From Nocardioides marmoriginsengisoli (GTDB lineage Bacteria > Actinomycetota > Actinomycetes > Propionibacteriales > Nocardioidaceae), in contig NZ_RJSE01000007.1 in NCBI RefSeq assembly GCF_003725695.1, positions 1,130,963 through 1,194,962 of the forward strand: 64,000 nt of DNA. Reading direction: 5' to 3'. The notes below the pieces were generated by a model, which had not been told where the DNA came from, did no database searches, and was given only the letters and a program-made list of their open reading frames with translations. Position 1 is the first letter of the stretch. The number at the start of each line of letters is the position of its first letter. The translations under genes were made by a program, and so were the position numbers. Positions 35,557 through 45,283 of this stretch are shown here, piece by piece.

Positions 35557-37061
35557 TTGAACCATATCGTCGCTGGTTGTCGAGATCAGCAACCAAGGGG
35601 CTGGGTGGTTCGCATACAAGACCTGAGTCGGATCGATGCAATCGGGCAAGCGCATTTGGTTCGCAGCGGCCAGGTCGCGCCGCACGACCTGGTGGAGGCG
35701 GCGATCGATCGTATTGCCGCCGTCGACCCTGAGTTGAACTCCATCGTCACGCAGCTGTTTGACAAGGCGCGACGTGAGGCGGGCGCCGTCGACCTCGAAG
35801 CACCGTTTGCCGGTGTTCCTTACGTCCTCAAGGATCACCTGACAGGTTCGGCTGGTGATCCCATGTCCGAAGGACTCGCACCGTTGCGCGAGCAAGGTTG
35901 GGCTCCCGACACGGACAGCTTCTACGTCGAGCGGATGCGTCAAGCGGGCTTTGTCCTGATTGGCAAGAGCAACCTCCCCGAACTTGCCTTGCGAGCAACC
36001 ACGGAGTCGGCGACCCTCGGCCATGCCACAACCCGTGGGATGTCGCCCGATCCCCGGGTGGTTCCAGCGGCGGATCAGGTGCCGCAGTGGCAGCAGGTCT
36101 GGTGCCGGTGGCACACGCGACCGACGCCGGGGGATCGATTCGCATCCCTTCAAGCTTGACCGGGACCGTCGGGTTGAAGCCTTCGCGTGGTCGGGTGTCT
36201 CAAGGTCCCGAGGTCGGGGACGCGTTCCTCAACGGTTCTTGGTACCTGGGGGCGATCACGTCGACTGTCCGTGACGCGGCCGCCGTCCTGGACGCGGTGA
36301 GTGGCTACATGCCCGGCGACCCTTTCTGTGCTCCGCCGCCGGAACGCACCTTCCTGAGCGAGGTGGGTCGTTCATCCGAGCGGCTGCGGATCGGCTTCAT
36401 GCAACGAGCAGCCGATGGCTACGACCCGATTCATTCAGAGGTGCGTGCCGGGACTGTGGCGACCGCCGAACTGCTGGCCGAGATGGGCCACGAGGTCGTC
36501 GAGGCTCATCCGGCCGCGCTCGATCACCAGGACGTTCTCGAAGCATTCATGGCAGTGGTCGGTAGTGGTGTCGGTTGGCTGCTTGATCGCTGGTCCTCAG
36601 TCCTTGGCAGACCCATCGTCGAGAGCGACGTGGAACCCGGGACCTGGATGATGCTGGAGTCCACCCGGTCTGTGACCGGCAGTCAGTTCATCGCGTCAGT
36701 CGAGCGCACGACACGGTTCGGACGCGAAGTCGCCAGTTGGTGGGATGAGTACGACGTGCTCCTGACTCCGACGATGGCTGTGCCGGCGTTCGAGCTCGGA
36801 GCCCTCGACGCTCCGGGCGATCCAGCCGAGGCGACCCGCCGCTCCGTCGCCATCACCGGAGGCTTCACCGTGCCGTTCAACGTGAGTGGCCAACCGGCTA
36901 TCTCGCTTCCGCTCCACCTCACGGCCGCCGGACTGCCGTATGGGTTGCAGTTTGTTGCGCGATACGGCCGCGAAGACGTCCTGTTCCGCCTCGCGGCAGA
37001 ACTCGAGCAGGCGACGCCCTGGGCCCAACGGGTGCCAGCTGTGCACGCTTCACGACGATAG
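35557..37061 (+). pseudogene. Amidase-signature family hydrolase with a single-base frameshift
   Basis: Two overlapping frames together make one amidase of about 490 residues. The first ends its homology at [21 protein letters not shown]. The second resumes at [21 protein letters not shown] with the Gly/Ser-rich amidase signature and the Ser-cisSer-Lys triad region ([11 protein letters not shown]). The break is at about 36018-36030, where one added base (for example a G or C in CGGCC) restores TLGPCHNPWD. The likely start is GTG at 35605 (VVRIQDLSR). Enzymes of this family hydrolyse amides. It lies just before the regulon and carries no operator. Confidence 0.8.
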
Positions 37062-37067
37062 GCCGGC

Positions 37068-37175
37068 GTGCTGGAGTTCCCCCGAGGCTGGAGCCGGAAG
37101 CGCGGCAGCGAGACCGCGTGTCCTTGCGGGTCCGGGAAGTGCGTCAGTCCGTCGTCCCCTGACGATGCCCCTTAG
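37068..37175 (+). CDS. Possible 35-residue SEC-C motif peptide
   Basis: GTG at 37068 opens a short frame whose middle reads ETACPCGSGKC, the core of the SEC-C zinc motif. The motif's last Cys pair is not conserved, and there is no clear ribosome site. It may be a remnant of a longer SEC-C protein. Confidence 0.25.
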   Translation: MLEFPRGWSRKRGSETACPCGSGKCVSPSSPDDAP

Positions 37176-37356
37176 TGGGCGACGCACCTTGCATGGAGCC
37201 AGGCCACTGGTCGTGGCAGCGGTGATGTCGACCCCCTGTCGGCGGCCCGGTCGCCTGTCTCGCGTGATTCGGGCTGCCTGTTCGAAACCCGACAGGTGCA
37301 CTGCGCGGTGGCGATGGACATTGGTGTCTGTCCGCTGAGGGAATCGAGCTCGCCTC

Positions 37357-37386
37357 TTGCGGACTATTTCTAACAACTGTTAGGAT
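37357..37386 (+). promoter_or_regulatory. Promoter and perfect CTAAC-N4-GTTAG operator of the paaA operon
   Basis: CTAAC (37370-37374), AACT, GTTAG (37379-37383) is a perfect 5-4-5 palindrome seven bases inside the promoter end. TAGGAT (37381-37386), within its right half, is a good -10, with TTGCGG 18 bases upstream. The start codon follows seven bases after the -10, so the transcript may be leaderless. Confidence 0.75.
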
Positions 37387-37392
37387 CACGGC

Positions 37393-38346
37393 ATGGCCGA
37401 GAACCCCGATCTGTCCAAGGCGCCTCAGACCGGCGCAGGAGTGAACGCAGAGCACGAAGCAATCGCAGCGCGCGTGGCGGCTGGCGGCAAGTACGAGCCG
37501 TGGCACGACCTGCCGGACGCCTACCGGGCCGAGGCAGCGCGAATGATGGAGTTCCACATGATGAGTGAGCTCGTCGGCCCGGTGCACGAGTACCGCTGGG
37601 TCCCGCGGGCTCCCAGTTTCGAGGCCAAGCTCATCCTCTCTGCCAAGACTCAGGATGAGGTGGGCCATGGCCTTGCCCTCATTCGCGTGTGCGAGGACCT
37701 CACCGGCAAGACTCGCAGTGAGTACATGGAAGAGATCCTTGAGGGCCCGCCCCGCTTCATGAACATCTTCCACTACCCGTGGGACGACTGGGCGGACCCG
37801 GTTGTCGCCGCATGGCTCGCGGATGGTGCTGAGATCACTCGGCAGACGACTCTGCTCAAGAGCAGCTACGGGCCGTACGCCCGGGCGATGAAGAAGATCG
37901 TGAAGGAAGAAGGGTTCCACCACCAGGCGGGGCGCTACCTGATGCACCGCATGGTCGGCGCGGGCCCGAGCCAGAAGCGTATGGCGCAGGAAGCAGTCAA
38001 CCGGTGGTGGCCCCGGATCCTCTCGATGTTCGGGCCGCGAGCGAGCGCGTCAAAGCACGGTGAAGTTCTCCTGTCGTTTCAGCTGAAGATCGCCGAGAAC
38101 GAGGAGCTGCGCCAGAACTTCTTGAGCACCTTCGTTCCGAAGATCAAGCGGATGGGCCTCGAGATCCCGGATGACGCGGTCGTCCTCGACGAGGAGACCG
38201 GCCTGTGGGGATACACGGAGCCTGATTGGGACGAGTTCAAGGGCCTGCTCCGTGGTGGAAGCCCCTACGGCGAGGAACTGCAGCGATCCCTTCGGAATGC
38301 GCGCCGCGGCAGCCAGTGGTTCATGGACGAAGTCTGGGCGGCCTGA
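37393..38346 (+). CDS. PaaA-like ring-1,2-epoxidase large subunit
   Basis: PaaA is the catalytic diiron subunit of the acyl-CoA epoxidase that attacks aromatic CoA thioesters. The 317-residue product carries the ligand motifs AKTQDEVGHG and KEEGFHHQ, so the diiron site looks intact. It heads the first operon of the regulon, with PaaB one base after its stop codon. PaaC- and PaaD-like genes are 10 kb away. Substrate specificity may differ from phenylacetyl-CoA; the surrounding genes are not a standard paa set. Confidence 0.9.
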   Translation: MAENPDLSKAPQTGAGVNAEHEAIAARVAAGGKYEPWHDLPDAYRAEAARMMEFHMMSELVGPVHEYRWVPRAPSFEAKLILSAKTQDEVGHGLALIRVCEDLTGKTRSEYMEEILEGPPRFMNIFHYPWDDWADPVVAAWLADGAEITRQTTLLKSSYGPYARAMKKIVKEEGFHHQAGRYLMHRMVGAGPSQKRMAQEAVNRWWPRILSMFGPRASASKHGEVLLSFQLKIAENEELRQNFLSTFVPKIKRMGLEIPDDAVVLDEETGLWGYTEPDWDEFKGLLRGGSPYGEELQRSLRNARRGSQWFMDEVWAA

Positions 38347-38347
38347 G

Positions 38348-38608
38348 ATGGCTGATCGCGTCTACGAGGTCTTCCTGTGTCTGAAGGAGGGCGGCGAGTT
38401 CGTTCATGTCGGCGAACTCGAAGCCCCGGAGCCGAAAGCCGCACTTCTCTTCGCGAAGGAGCACTGGCTCCGCCGCGATCCTGCCGTAGGGATCTGGGTC
38501 GTTGACCGAGCCGACGTGCACGCGTCGGAATGGCCGTTCGAGGTCATGGCCAGCGGTGCCGAGAAGCGTTACCGAAAGACACCTGGCCGAAGCGCCCGTG
38601 AGAAGTAG
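38348..38608 (+). CDS. PaaB-like epoxidase subunit
   Basis: An 86-residue protein beginning MADRVYEVFLCLKEGGEFVHVGELEAPEPKAALLFAKEHWLRRDP, the PaaB fold that links PaaA-PaaC units in the epoxidase complex. The ATG at 38348 directly follows the paaA stop. Slightly shorter than typical PaaB (about 95 residues). Confidence 0.9.
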   Translation: MADRVYEVFLCLKEGGEFVHVGELEAPEPKAALLFAKEHWLRRDPAVGIWVVDRADVHASEWPFEVMASGAEKRYRKTPGRSAREK

Positions 38609-38673
38609 AAGCCTGCGGCACTAGCCCGCGGTCCAACGAAGTGCGTTCTATTGCAGGAGAGGGCAAGAACCTG

Positions 38674-39057
38674 ATGAGTAGTTCTACGAGTTCAAGTGGC
38701 GCCGTCTGGCGGTACGACGACTCAGCCTTCCGCCCCACTGGGGGCGGCGGCATGAGTCGCAGGATCTTCACCGGAGACGGTATGTCGATGGCGTTCTGGC
38801 GAATCAAGGGCGGTTCGGGACCGACGCCGTACGGCGGTCACCCGAACAACGAGCAGTTCGGACTGATCGTTGCCGGCCAGCTCGACTTCCGCCTCGGCAG
38901 CGACGAACGAGTCACGCTCGGCCCTGGCGACGTCTACTGGGCACCGACGAACCTGCCGCACGGCGACAGCCAGTTCATCGGTGACCCGGCCCGGAACAAC
39001 GAGGTCTGGATCTTGGATGTCTTCCAGCCTGTGCGAGAGGAGTACCGCAATGGCTGA
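38674..39057 (+). CDS. Cupin-domain protein
   Basis: A single-cupin protein of 127 residues with the two cupin motifs (YGGHPNNEQFGLIVAGQLDF and GPGDVYWAPTNLPHGD), keeping His/Glu metal ligands. The ATG at 38674 has GGAGAGG upstream. It overlaps the HyuA-like gene by eight bases. Cupins act as metal isomerases, dioxygenases or ligand binders; here it is probably tied to the hydantoinase-like step. Confidence 0.8.
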   Translation: MSSSTSSSGAVWRYDDSAFRPTGGGGMSRRIFTGDGMSMAFWRIKGGSGPTPYGGHPNNEQFGLIVAGQLDFRLGSDERVTLGPGDVYWAPTNLPHGDSQFIGDPARNNEVWILDVFQPVREEYRNG

Positions 39058-41131
39058 CTGGCGCCTTGCTGTCGACATCGGCGGCACCTTCACCGACTTC
39101 GTTCTGCTCGATGCCTCCACCGGCCGGGTGGTCGTGGAGAAGAGTCTGTCGACTCCGAGCCGGCCCCTCAACGGGGTGCGCACCGGCCTCACGCAACTCC
39201 TCAAGAAGGCTGGCGTGAGTCCTGAGGAGATCACGGCTCCCATCGTTCACGCGACGACCCTCATCACGAACGCTCTGATCGAAGGCAAGACGGGCAAGGC
39301 GGCGATGGTGACGACCGCCGGCTTCGGCGACACCCTCTCCATCCGGACCGAGCACCGGTACGACATGTACGACCTTCAGATCGAGTTCCCGCCGCCGCCG
39401 ATCCCGAGTGAGCTCACCTTCGAGGTCGACGAGCGGCAGACGGTGGACGGGACGATCCTGCGCGAGCCAAGTGCCGCGGAGCTCGACGATCTGATCGCGA
39501 AGCTCCGCGAGGCCGAGGTCGAGGCTGTGGGCATCTGCTTCCTCCACGGCTACGGGAACGGCGCGAACGAGCGCCTCGTCGCCGACCGGATCACGGCCGA
39601 TCTCGGCATTCCGGTCTGCGTCTCGCACGATGTCGCTCCGCAGATCCGCGAGTACCCGCGCATGGTCACGACGGCCTGCAACGCCGCAACCATGCCGATC
39701 ATCGGGCCCTACCTCGATGAGCTTCAGACCTGGCTCGCAGGCGAGGGCTTCGTCGGCAAGGTGCTCATGATGCTGTCCAACGGCGGGGTCATCGCGGCTG
39801 AGGACGCGAAGCGGTTGCCGATCCGTCTGGTCGAGTCGGGCCCGGCGGCAGGTGCCCTGGCCGGGGCTTGGTACGCCGAACGCCTCGGCGAGGAGAAGCT
39901 GTTGTGCTTCGACATGGGCGGAACGACTGCAAAGTCGTGCCTGATCGAAGGCACTGATCCGGCGTTGACCAACGAGTTCGAAGTTGCTCGTGTCTACCGG
40001 CACAAGAAGGGCTCCGGGTTCCCGGTGTCCGTGCCGTCGGTCGACCTGGTCGAGATCGGTGCTGGTGGCGGAAGCCTGGCACGAGTCGACGACCTCGGTC
40101 TCCTCAAGGTGGGTCCGGAGTCCGCGGGTGCTGAGCCCGGCCCGGCGTCGTACGCCCGTGGAGGTGTGCAGCCCGCGACAACGGATGCCGACCTGCTTCT
40201 CGGGTACCTGGACGCGGGCTACTTCCTCGGTGGCGACATGCCTCTCGATCTCGCGGCCGCGAGTGAAGCGGCACGTAAGGTTGCGGATGCGATCGACAGC
40301 TCGGTCGAAGACACTGCTGCGGGTATCCATGCTGTCGTCAACCAGAACATGGCGGCGGCTGCCCGAATGCACGCCGTCGAACGCGGGGTGGACCTGCGAG
40401 GGGTCCCGCTGATCGCATTCGGAGGCGCTGGCCCGGTGCACGCCTGCGGGGTTGCCGAGCTGCTCGAGACCCAGCGGGTGATCTTCCCGGTGAACGCGTC
40501 GGTGCTCTCCGCCTTCGGGACACTCGTCAGTCCGGTCAGGATCGATCTGGCCCGGTCGCTTGTCGCGGAGCTCAGCGATCACGTGACCGCGGAGCGCGAT
40601 CACCTGCTCGAGGAGATGCGCGCCGAGGGTCGCCAGGTCCTGGCGAGTGCCGGCGTCGAATCGTCGGTCCACTTCCGCTACGGCATGGACGCCAGGTATC
40701 GCGGCCAAGGTAACGAGGTCACGGTCTGGCTGGGCGAGGGCGATGGCTGGCCGGCCTCGACCGCCGACACCGCTGAAGCCTTCGCTGTCGAGTACGAGAA
40801 GATCTACGGGATGCGCATCCCGGATGTTGCGGTGGAAGTGGTTACCTGGCGAATCGCGGCGTGGGCACCGGCACCGAGTGTCGAGAGCGCACGCCTGGCG
40901 CCGATGACCGGCACGCCGGAACCGCACCGCACCCGCGCGGCGAGGTTCGACCGCGGCGCCGATGCTCAGGAGGTTCCCGTCTACAGGCGTGACCTCCTCG
41001 GGGCCGGGGCGACGGTTAACGGGCCGGCATTCATCGAGGAACGTGAGACCACTGCTGTCATTCGGCCCGGATGGCAGGCCACGGTTACCGAGGACGGCGC
41101 AGTTGTCGCCGTGAGGGGGAACGACGCATGA
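39050..41131 (+). CDS. HyuA-type hydantoinase/oxoprolinase/acetone-carboxylase-like subunit
   Basis: A 693-residue ATP-binding subunit with the actin-like DIGGTFTDFVLLD, FDMGGTTAKSCL, GAGGGSLA and FGGAGPVHACGVAEL motifs. Enzymes of this family use ATP to open cyclic amides (N-methylhydantoin, 5-oxoproline) or to carboxylate ketones (acetone, acetophenone). HyuB follows with a four-base overlap. The precise reaction cannot be told; a carboxylase or ring-opening step fits an aromatic or alicyclic catabolic operon. Confidence 0.88.
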   Translation: MADWRLAVDIGGTFTDFVLLDASTGRVVVEKSLSTPSRPLNGVRTGLTQLLKKAGVSPEEITAPIVHATTLITNALIEGKTGKAAMVTTAGFGDTLSIRTEHRYDMYDLQIEFPPPPIPSELTFEVDERQTVDGTILREPSAAELDDLIAKLREAEVEAVGICFLHGYGNGANERLVADRITADLGIPVCVSHDVAPQIREYPRMVTTACNAATMPIIGPYLDELQTWLAGEGFVGKVLMMLSNGGVIAAEDAKRLPIRLVESGPAAGALAGAWYAERLGEEKLLCFDMGGTTAKSCLIEGTDPALTNEFEVARVYRHKKGSGFPVSVPSVDLVEIGAGGGSLARVDDLGLLKVGPESAGAEPGPASYARGGVQPATTDADLLLGYLDAGYFLGGDMPLDLAAASEAARKVADAIDSSVEDTAAGIHAVVNQNMAAAARMHAVERGVDLRGVPLIAFGGAGPVHACGVAELLETQRVIFPVNASVLSAFGTLVSPVRIDLARSLVAELSDHVTAERDHLLEEMRAEGRQVLASAGVESSVHFRYGMDARYRGQGNEVTVWLGEGDGWPASTADTAEAFAVEYEKIYGMRIPDVAVEVVTWRIAAWAPAPSVESARLAPMTGTPEPHRTRAARFDRGADAQEVPVYRRDLLGAGATVNGPAFIEERETTAVIRPGWQATVTEDGAVVAVRGNDA

Positions 41132-42714
41132 CCGAGACCATTGACGCCATCGAGCTCGAAGTGTTGTGGGGAAGCCTCATCAGCACTGTGAACGAACAGG
41201 CTCGCGCACTGCAGCGGGCCGCGTTCAGCCCGATCGTGCGCGAAGCGGGAGACCTGGCGAACGCGCTGTTCGATCGGGACGGCCGCATGGTCGCGCAGGC
41301 GGTGACCGGCACCCCCGGGCACATCAACTCGCTCGCCCGGGCGGCGTCTGCCGTCCTCGCGAAGTATCCGGCGGATCAGCTCGAGCCAGGCGATGTACTC
41401 ATCACCAACGACCCTTACCAGACCGCCGGTCAGCTGCTCGACGTGACGGTCATGAACCCGGTCCACCGGAACGGCGAGGTCATCGCCTTCTTCGGTTCGA
41501 CGATCCATCACACGGATGTCGGCGGCTACGGAATCGGTGCTGGCGCTCGGGATGTCTTCGAAGAGGGAATCTGGATCCCGATCCTGAAGCTCATGAAGAA
41601 GGGCGAACGGAACGACGACGTCTGGAACATGATCCTGTCGAACGTCCGTCAGCCCGAGCACATGGCCGGCGACCTTCACGCTCAGATCGCGTCCGGTGAG
41701 GTCGGCGCGCAGCGCTTGCAGCTGCTCTGCGACTCGCGCGGGATGGATGACATCCAGGAACTCGCCGACGAGATCATTCGGCGCTCCGAGGAAGCGACCC
41801 GTCGTTCGATCAGGGCACTGCCGGGCGGGACCTACCGTGCGCACTCGATCTTGGACCTCGCGGACGGTTCGGAGATCGACATCCACGTCGCAATGACCGT
41901 CGATCCCGACAAGGGAGAGATCCTGGTCGACTACGAAGGGTCGAGCGGCGCAAGCCCGGCAGGCATCAACGTGGTGAAGAACTACACCCATGCCTACAGC
42001 ACGTTCACCATCCGAAGCGTTCTCAACCCGGAGATCCCGAACAACCACGGCAGTCTCGCGCCCATCCGGGTGGAAGCACCCGAGGGCTCGATCGTCAATG
42101 CAGTCTCGCCTTCTCCGTGCACGGCCCGGCACGTCGTCGGCATGTTCCTGCCGATGCCGCTCCTCGCCGCGCTCTCCGAGGTCGTTCCCGATGCCGTGCT
42201 GGCCGAAGGTGCCGGTGCGGTGTGGACGATGCAGGTCAGCGGCACTTATGACGACGGGTCGCCGTTCATCACGGCGATGTTCACCTACGCCGGCGGCGTG
42301 GGTGCGCGCGCCACCAAGACGGGCCTGCACGCTACGTCTTACCCGACTGGCGTCTCGGCCGTTCCGCTGGAGGTGGTAGAGTCCTCAGCCCCGATCCGGT
42401 TCCTGCGCAAGGAGCTTCGTCCTGGGTCTGGTGGTTCGGGCAGTGCGGAAGGCGGCATGGGACAGACGATCGAGTTCACCGTCGACACGACGCGGCCGTG
42501 GCAGCTCAACGCCGTGACGAGCCGGATGAAGCACCCGCCCAAGGGCTTGTTCGGCGGCGGATCAGCGGATCCAGGACGATTCCTGGTCAACGGGGAGCCC
42601 GTACGCACGCAGTCCCGAATCACGCTCCAGCCCGGAGACGTCGTTCGCCTCGAGCTTCCTGGCGGAGGCGGGTACGGGGCGAAGGGCACGGTTCCGGAGT
42701 TCGAGCAGGTGTGA
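41128..42714 (+). CDS. HyuB-type hydantoinase/oxoprolinase-like subunit
   Basis: The 528-residue partner of HyuA: ELEVLWGSLISTVNEQARALQRAAFSPIVREAGD at the start, TNDPYQTAGQLLDV, FFGSTIHHTDVGGYG, NVVKNYTHAYSTF and the C-terminal LPGGGGYG are family landmarks. ATG overlaps the hyuA stop (ATGA) and the ligase GTG overlaps its own stop (GTGA), so the three are coupled. A third small acetone-carboxylase gamma subunit is not seen; the cupin may take a helper role (inference). Confidence 0.88.
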   Translation: MTETIDAIELEVLWGSLISTVNEQARALQRAAFSPIVREAGDLANALFDRDGRMVAQAVTGTPGHINSLARAASAVLAKYPADQLEPGDVLITNDPYQTAGQLLDVTVMNPVHRNGEVIAFFGSTIHHTDVGGYGIGAGARDVFEEGIWIPILKLMKKGERNDDVWNMILSNVRQPEHMAGDLHAQIASGEVGAQRLQLLCDSRGMDDIQELADEIIRRSEEATRRSIRALPGGTYRAHSILDLADGSEIDIHVAMTVDPDKGEILVDYEGSSGASPAGINVVKNYTHAYSTFTIRSVLNPEIPNNHGSLAPIRVEAPEGSIVNAVSPSPCTARHVVGMFLPMPLLAALSEVVPDAVLAEGAGAVWTMQVSGTYDDGSPFITAMFTYAGGVGARATKTGLHATSYPTGVSAVPLEVVESSAPIRFLRKELRPGSGGSGSAEGGMGQTIEFTVDTTRPWQLNAVTSRMKHPPKGLFGGGSADPGRFLVNGEPVRTQSRITLQPGDVVRLELPGGGGYGAKGTVPEFEQV

Positions 42715-44216
42715 AGCTCACCCTCGACCTTCGGTGGCGCCAGGCAGTCGCTGCCCGTCCGGACTCTCCCTTCTTGATCTTCGAGGGTCCGGACGGAGCA
42801 GTGTCGACGTGGACGTACGCCGAGTTCGACGACCTGGTCTCCGAGGTCGCAGGCGGTCTGGTCGAACAGGGGTTGCGGCGAGGTTCGTCGGTGCACCTTG
42901 CGTTGAGCAACGGCCCGGCCTTCATTGCCTGCTGGATCGCCACGGCACGGCTCGGAGCCTGGATCGTTCCAGCCGATCCGGAGGTGACGTCCCACGAGCT
43001 GCGAAGCCAGTTCGCCCGGACACGGCCAGCGGTCGGCGTCTGCTCGACCGCGCGTCGCGACGTGTACCTCGCGGCGGACCCGGAGATGCCGGTGCTGTGC
43101 GTCGACGACGCAGACGTGGTTCTTGATGGCTTGCGTGCCGGATCCCCGGATTGGACGCTCCACGAGGTTCCGAACGGGGAGGATCGGGCAGCCCTGATGT
43201 TCACGTCAGGGACGACGTCAGCCCCGAAGGGCGTCGTCATCACCCAGGCGAACTACGCATTCGCCGGGGACGTGATGAGCGCAGCGGCATCGCTTACGCC
43301 CGATGATCGCCAGTTCGTGGTACTTCCGCTGTTCCACGCGAACGCCCAGTACTACTCGTTCGCTGCCGCAATCTCGGTGGGGGCGAGCGTGGCCCTCATG
43401 CACAGGTTCTCGGCCTCCCAGTTCCTCGAGCAGGCAGCACGCCACGCGGTCACTCACGCCAGTCTGTTTGCAGCACCGATGCGCATGATCCTGGCACGGG
43501 CCAATCCAGTTCCTGGACTCCGTCTCCGGCACTGCTGGTACGCGCAGAACCTCACCAGCGCGCAGTACGTCGACTTCGCCGAGCTGGTCGGCTGCTCTCC
43601 CCGTCAGCTGTACGGGATGACGGAGACGATTCCTGCGGTCCTGTCGAACAGGGTCCTTTCGCCGGATCCGATGGCGCTGGGGGAACAGACCCTGGGTTGC
43701 GTCGTCGAGGTCCAGACCGAGAACGGCACACAGGCCGGTCCCGGCGAGGTGGGAGAGCTGGTTGTCGGCGGTGTTCGGGGGGAGACTCTCTTTGCTGAGT
43801 ACCTGGACGATCCCCGCACGACCGAGGAGTCGTTCAGGAACGGGTGGTTCCTCACCGGTGACCTGGCCGCTCGTCGACCCGATGGGCTGATCACGTTCGT
43901 CGGCCGGCGTGGAGATGTGCTCAAGGTCGCCGGTGAGAACGTGTCCGTCGTGGAGGTCGAGACCGTCCTCGCAGAACACCCGTCGGTTCTCGAGGTCGCC
44001 GTCGTGGGGGAGGCCGACCCGATTCGGGACGTAGTCCCCGTCGCACACGTCGTGCGTGCGGGAGACGTCGATGCTGATGAGCTGCTCGCCTGGTGTGCAG
44101 AGCGGCTGGCCAAGTCCAAGCGTCCCCGACGGATCATCTGGGCGGAGTCGCTGCCACGGACGTCAGTGGGCAAGATCCGGCGTTTTGAACTGAACCCACC
44201 GAGGAACGACAACTGA
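42711..44216 (+). CDS. AMP-forming acyl-CoA ligase
   Basis: ANL-superfamily ligase of 501 residues with MFTSGTTSAPKGVV (P-loop), YGMTE, TGDLA and the catalytic Lys motif TSVGKIRR at the end. It starts at GTG overlapping hyuB and ends the paaA operon before a strong terminator. It probably activates a carboxylic acid for the epoxidase or beta-oxidation steps. Confidence 0.9.
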   Translation: MKLTLDLRWRQAVAARPDSPFLIFEGPDGAVSTWTYAEFDDLVSEVAGGLVEQGLRRGSSVHLALSNGPAFIACWIATARLGAWIVPADPEVTSHELRSQFARTRPAVGVCSTARRDVYLAADPEMPVLCVDDADVVLDGLRAGSPDWTLHEVPNGEDRAALMFTSGTTSAPKGVVITQANYAFAGDVMSAAASLTPDDRQFVVLPLFHANAQYYSFAAAISVGASVALMHRFSASQFLEQAARHAVTHASLFAAPMRMILARANPVPGLRLRHCWYAQNLTSAQYVDFAELVGCSPRQLYGMTETIPAVLSNRVLSPDPMALGEQTLGCVVEVQTENGTQAGPGEVGELVVGGVRGETLFAEYLDDPRTTEESFRNGWFLTGDLAARRPDGLITFVGRRGDVLKVAGENVSVVEVETVLAEHPSVLEVAVVGEADPIRDVVPVAHVVRAGDVDADELLAWCAERLAKSKRPRRIIWAESLPRTSVGKIRRFELNPPRNDN

Positions 44217-44295
44217 CTCCTTTCCGCAAGCCCTGCCGTCCCCGGAACGGATGGATGGGCGCAGCTCGTCGAGGGTCTCCCTCCCTCACGAGCAA

Positions 44296-44332
44296 GAAGG
44301 CCTCCGGATCGCCAGGCGATCCGGAGGCCTTC
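44296..44332. terminator. Perfect 18-bp hairpin between convergent operons
   Basis: Arms 44296-44313 and 44315-44332 are exact inverted copies around a single central base (a small loop forms by opening the inner pairs). It lies between the ligase stop and the convergent SDR stop, so it can terminate both operons. Confidence 0.75.
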
Positions 44333-44353
44333 TCTCGTTCGCAGCCGGGGAGG

Positions 44354-45283
44354 TCAGAACCCGAAGGTGTTCCCGAGTTTGAACTCGACGTCAGCGAAGT
44401 GATCTGCATGTGTCGCGAGATCGGCAAGGTTCCACTGACCGTTGCGCTCGATGCCTTCGTGGATGGAGAACGGCTCGAACAGGTGAACCTGACCGCCGAA
44501 GACCAGGAACACCTTTCCGGTGATCCGGCAATCCTTCGATGCGAGGTAGCCGACCATCGGAGACACGTTGGCGGGATCGAGCTCGTCGAACTCGCCCGGC
44601 CGGACATCATCATCCACGCCACTACCGAGACCTTCGGTGAGGCGAGTGCGGGCGGCAGGAGCGATCGCGTTCACCCGGACGCCGTAGCCGGCCAGTTCAT
44701 CGGCGGTGATCATCGTCATCGAGGCGATGCCCATCTTCGCCGCGCCGTAGTTGCTCTGTCCGATCTTGCCGAAGAGCCCGGAGGTGGACGAGGTGTTGAT
44801 GACAGACGCAGCGACGGGACGCCCTGCCTTGGACATGCTGCGCCAGTACTCCGCGGCATGCCGCGTCGGGCAGAAATGTCCCTTGAGATGGACTCGGATG
44901 ACGTCATCCCATTCATCTTCAGACATGTTGGCGAGCATCCGGTCGCGGACGAAGCCCGCGTTGTTCACAAGGATGTCCAGCCCGCCGAACTCGTCGATCG
45001 CCGTCTGCACCATGTCCTTGGCGCCGTCCCAGGAAGCCACGTCATCCGTATTGGCGACTGCTTCGCCACCATTGGCCAGGATCTCGTCGACGACCTGTTG
45101 CGCCGGTGAGCTGTCGTGGCCGCTTCCGTCGCGAGCGCCGCCGAAGTCGTTCACGACGACACGGGCGCCGTGCGCCGCGAGGAACAACGCGTGACAGCGC
45201 CCGATGCCTCGTCCGGCGCCGGTGACGATCGCGGTCCTGCCCAGGAGTCCGAGGTGCGGGCTCGTCTGCTCGTTGATGGTCAT
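44354..45283 (-). CDS. Short-chain dehydrogenase (3-hydroxyacyl-CoA type)
   Basis: A 309-residue SDR with TGAGRGIG, NNAG, Ser in NTSSTSGLFGKIGQ and the NYGAAK active site. Its length, VNDFGG and SGLFGKIGQSNYGAAK are typical of the dehydrogenase domain of multifunctional beta-oxidation enzymes. The ATG at 45283 overlaps the thiolase stop. It probably oxidises a 3-hydroxyacyl-CoA made in this pathway. Confidence 0.88.
   Translation of the reverse strand: MTINEQTSPHLGLLGRTAIVTGAGRGIGRCHALFLAAHGARVVVNDFGGARDGSGHDSSPAQQVVDEILANGGEAVANTDDVASWDGAKDMVQTAIDEFGGLDILVNNAGFVRDRMLANMSEDEWDDVIRVHLKGHFCPTRHAAEYWRSMSKAGRPVAASVINTSSTSGLFGKIGQSNYGAAKMGIASMTMITADELAGYGVRVNAIAPAARTRLTEGLGSGVDDDVRPGEFDELDPANVSPMVGYLASKDCRITGKVFLVFGGQVHLFEPFSIHEGIERNGQWNLADLATHADHFADVEFKLGNTFGF

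Noticed and set aside
38975-40927. 650-residue minus-strand open frame
   Set aside because: It lies wholly antisense to the well-supported HyuA gene, is Arg/His-rich and has no family motifs; a high-GC shadow frame.
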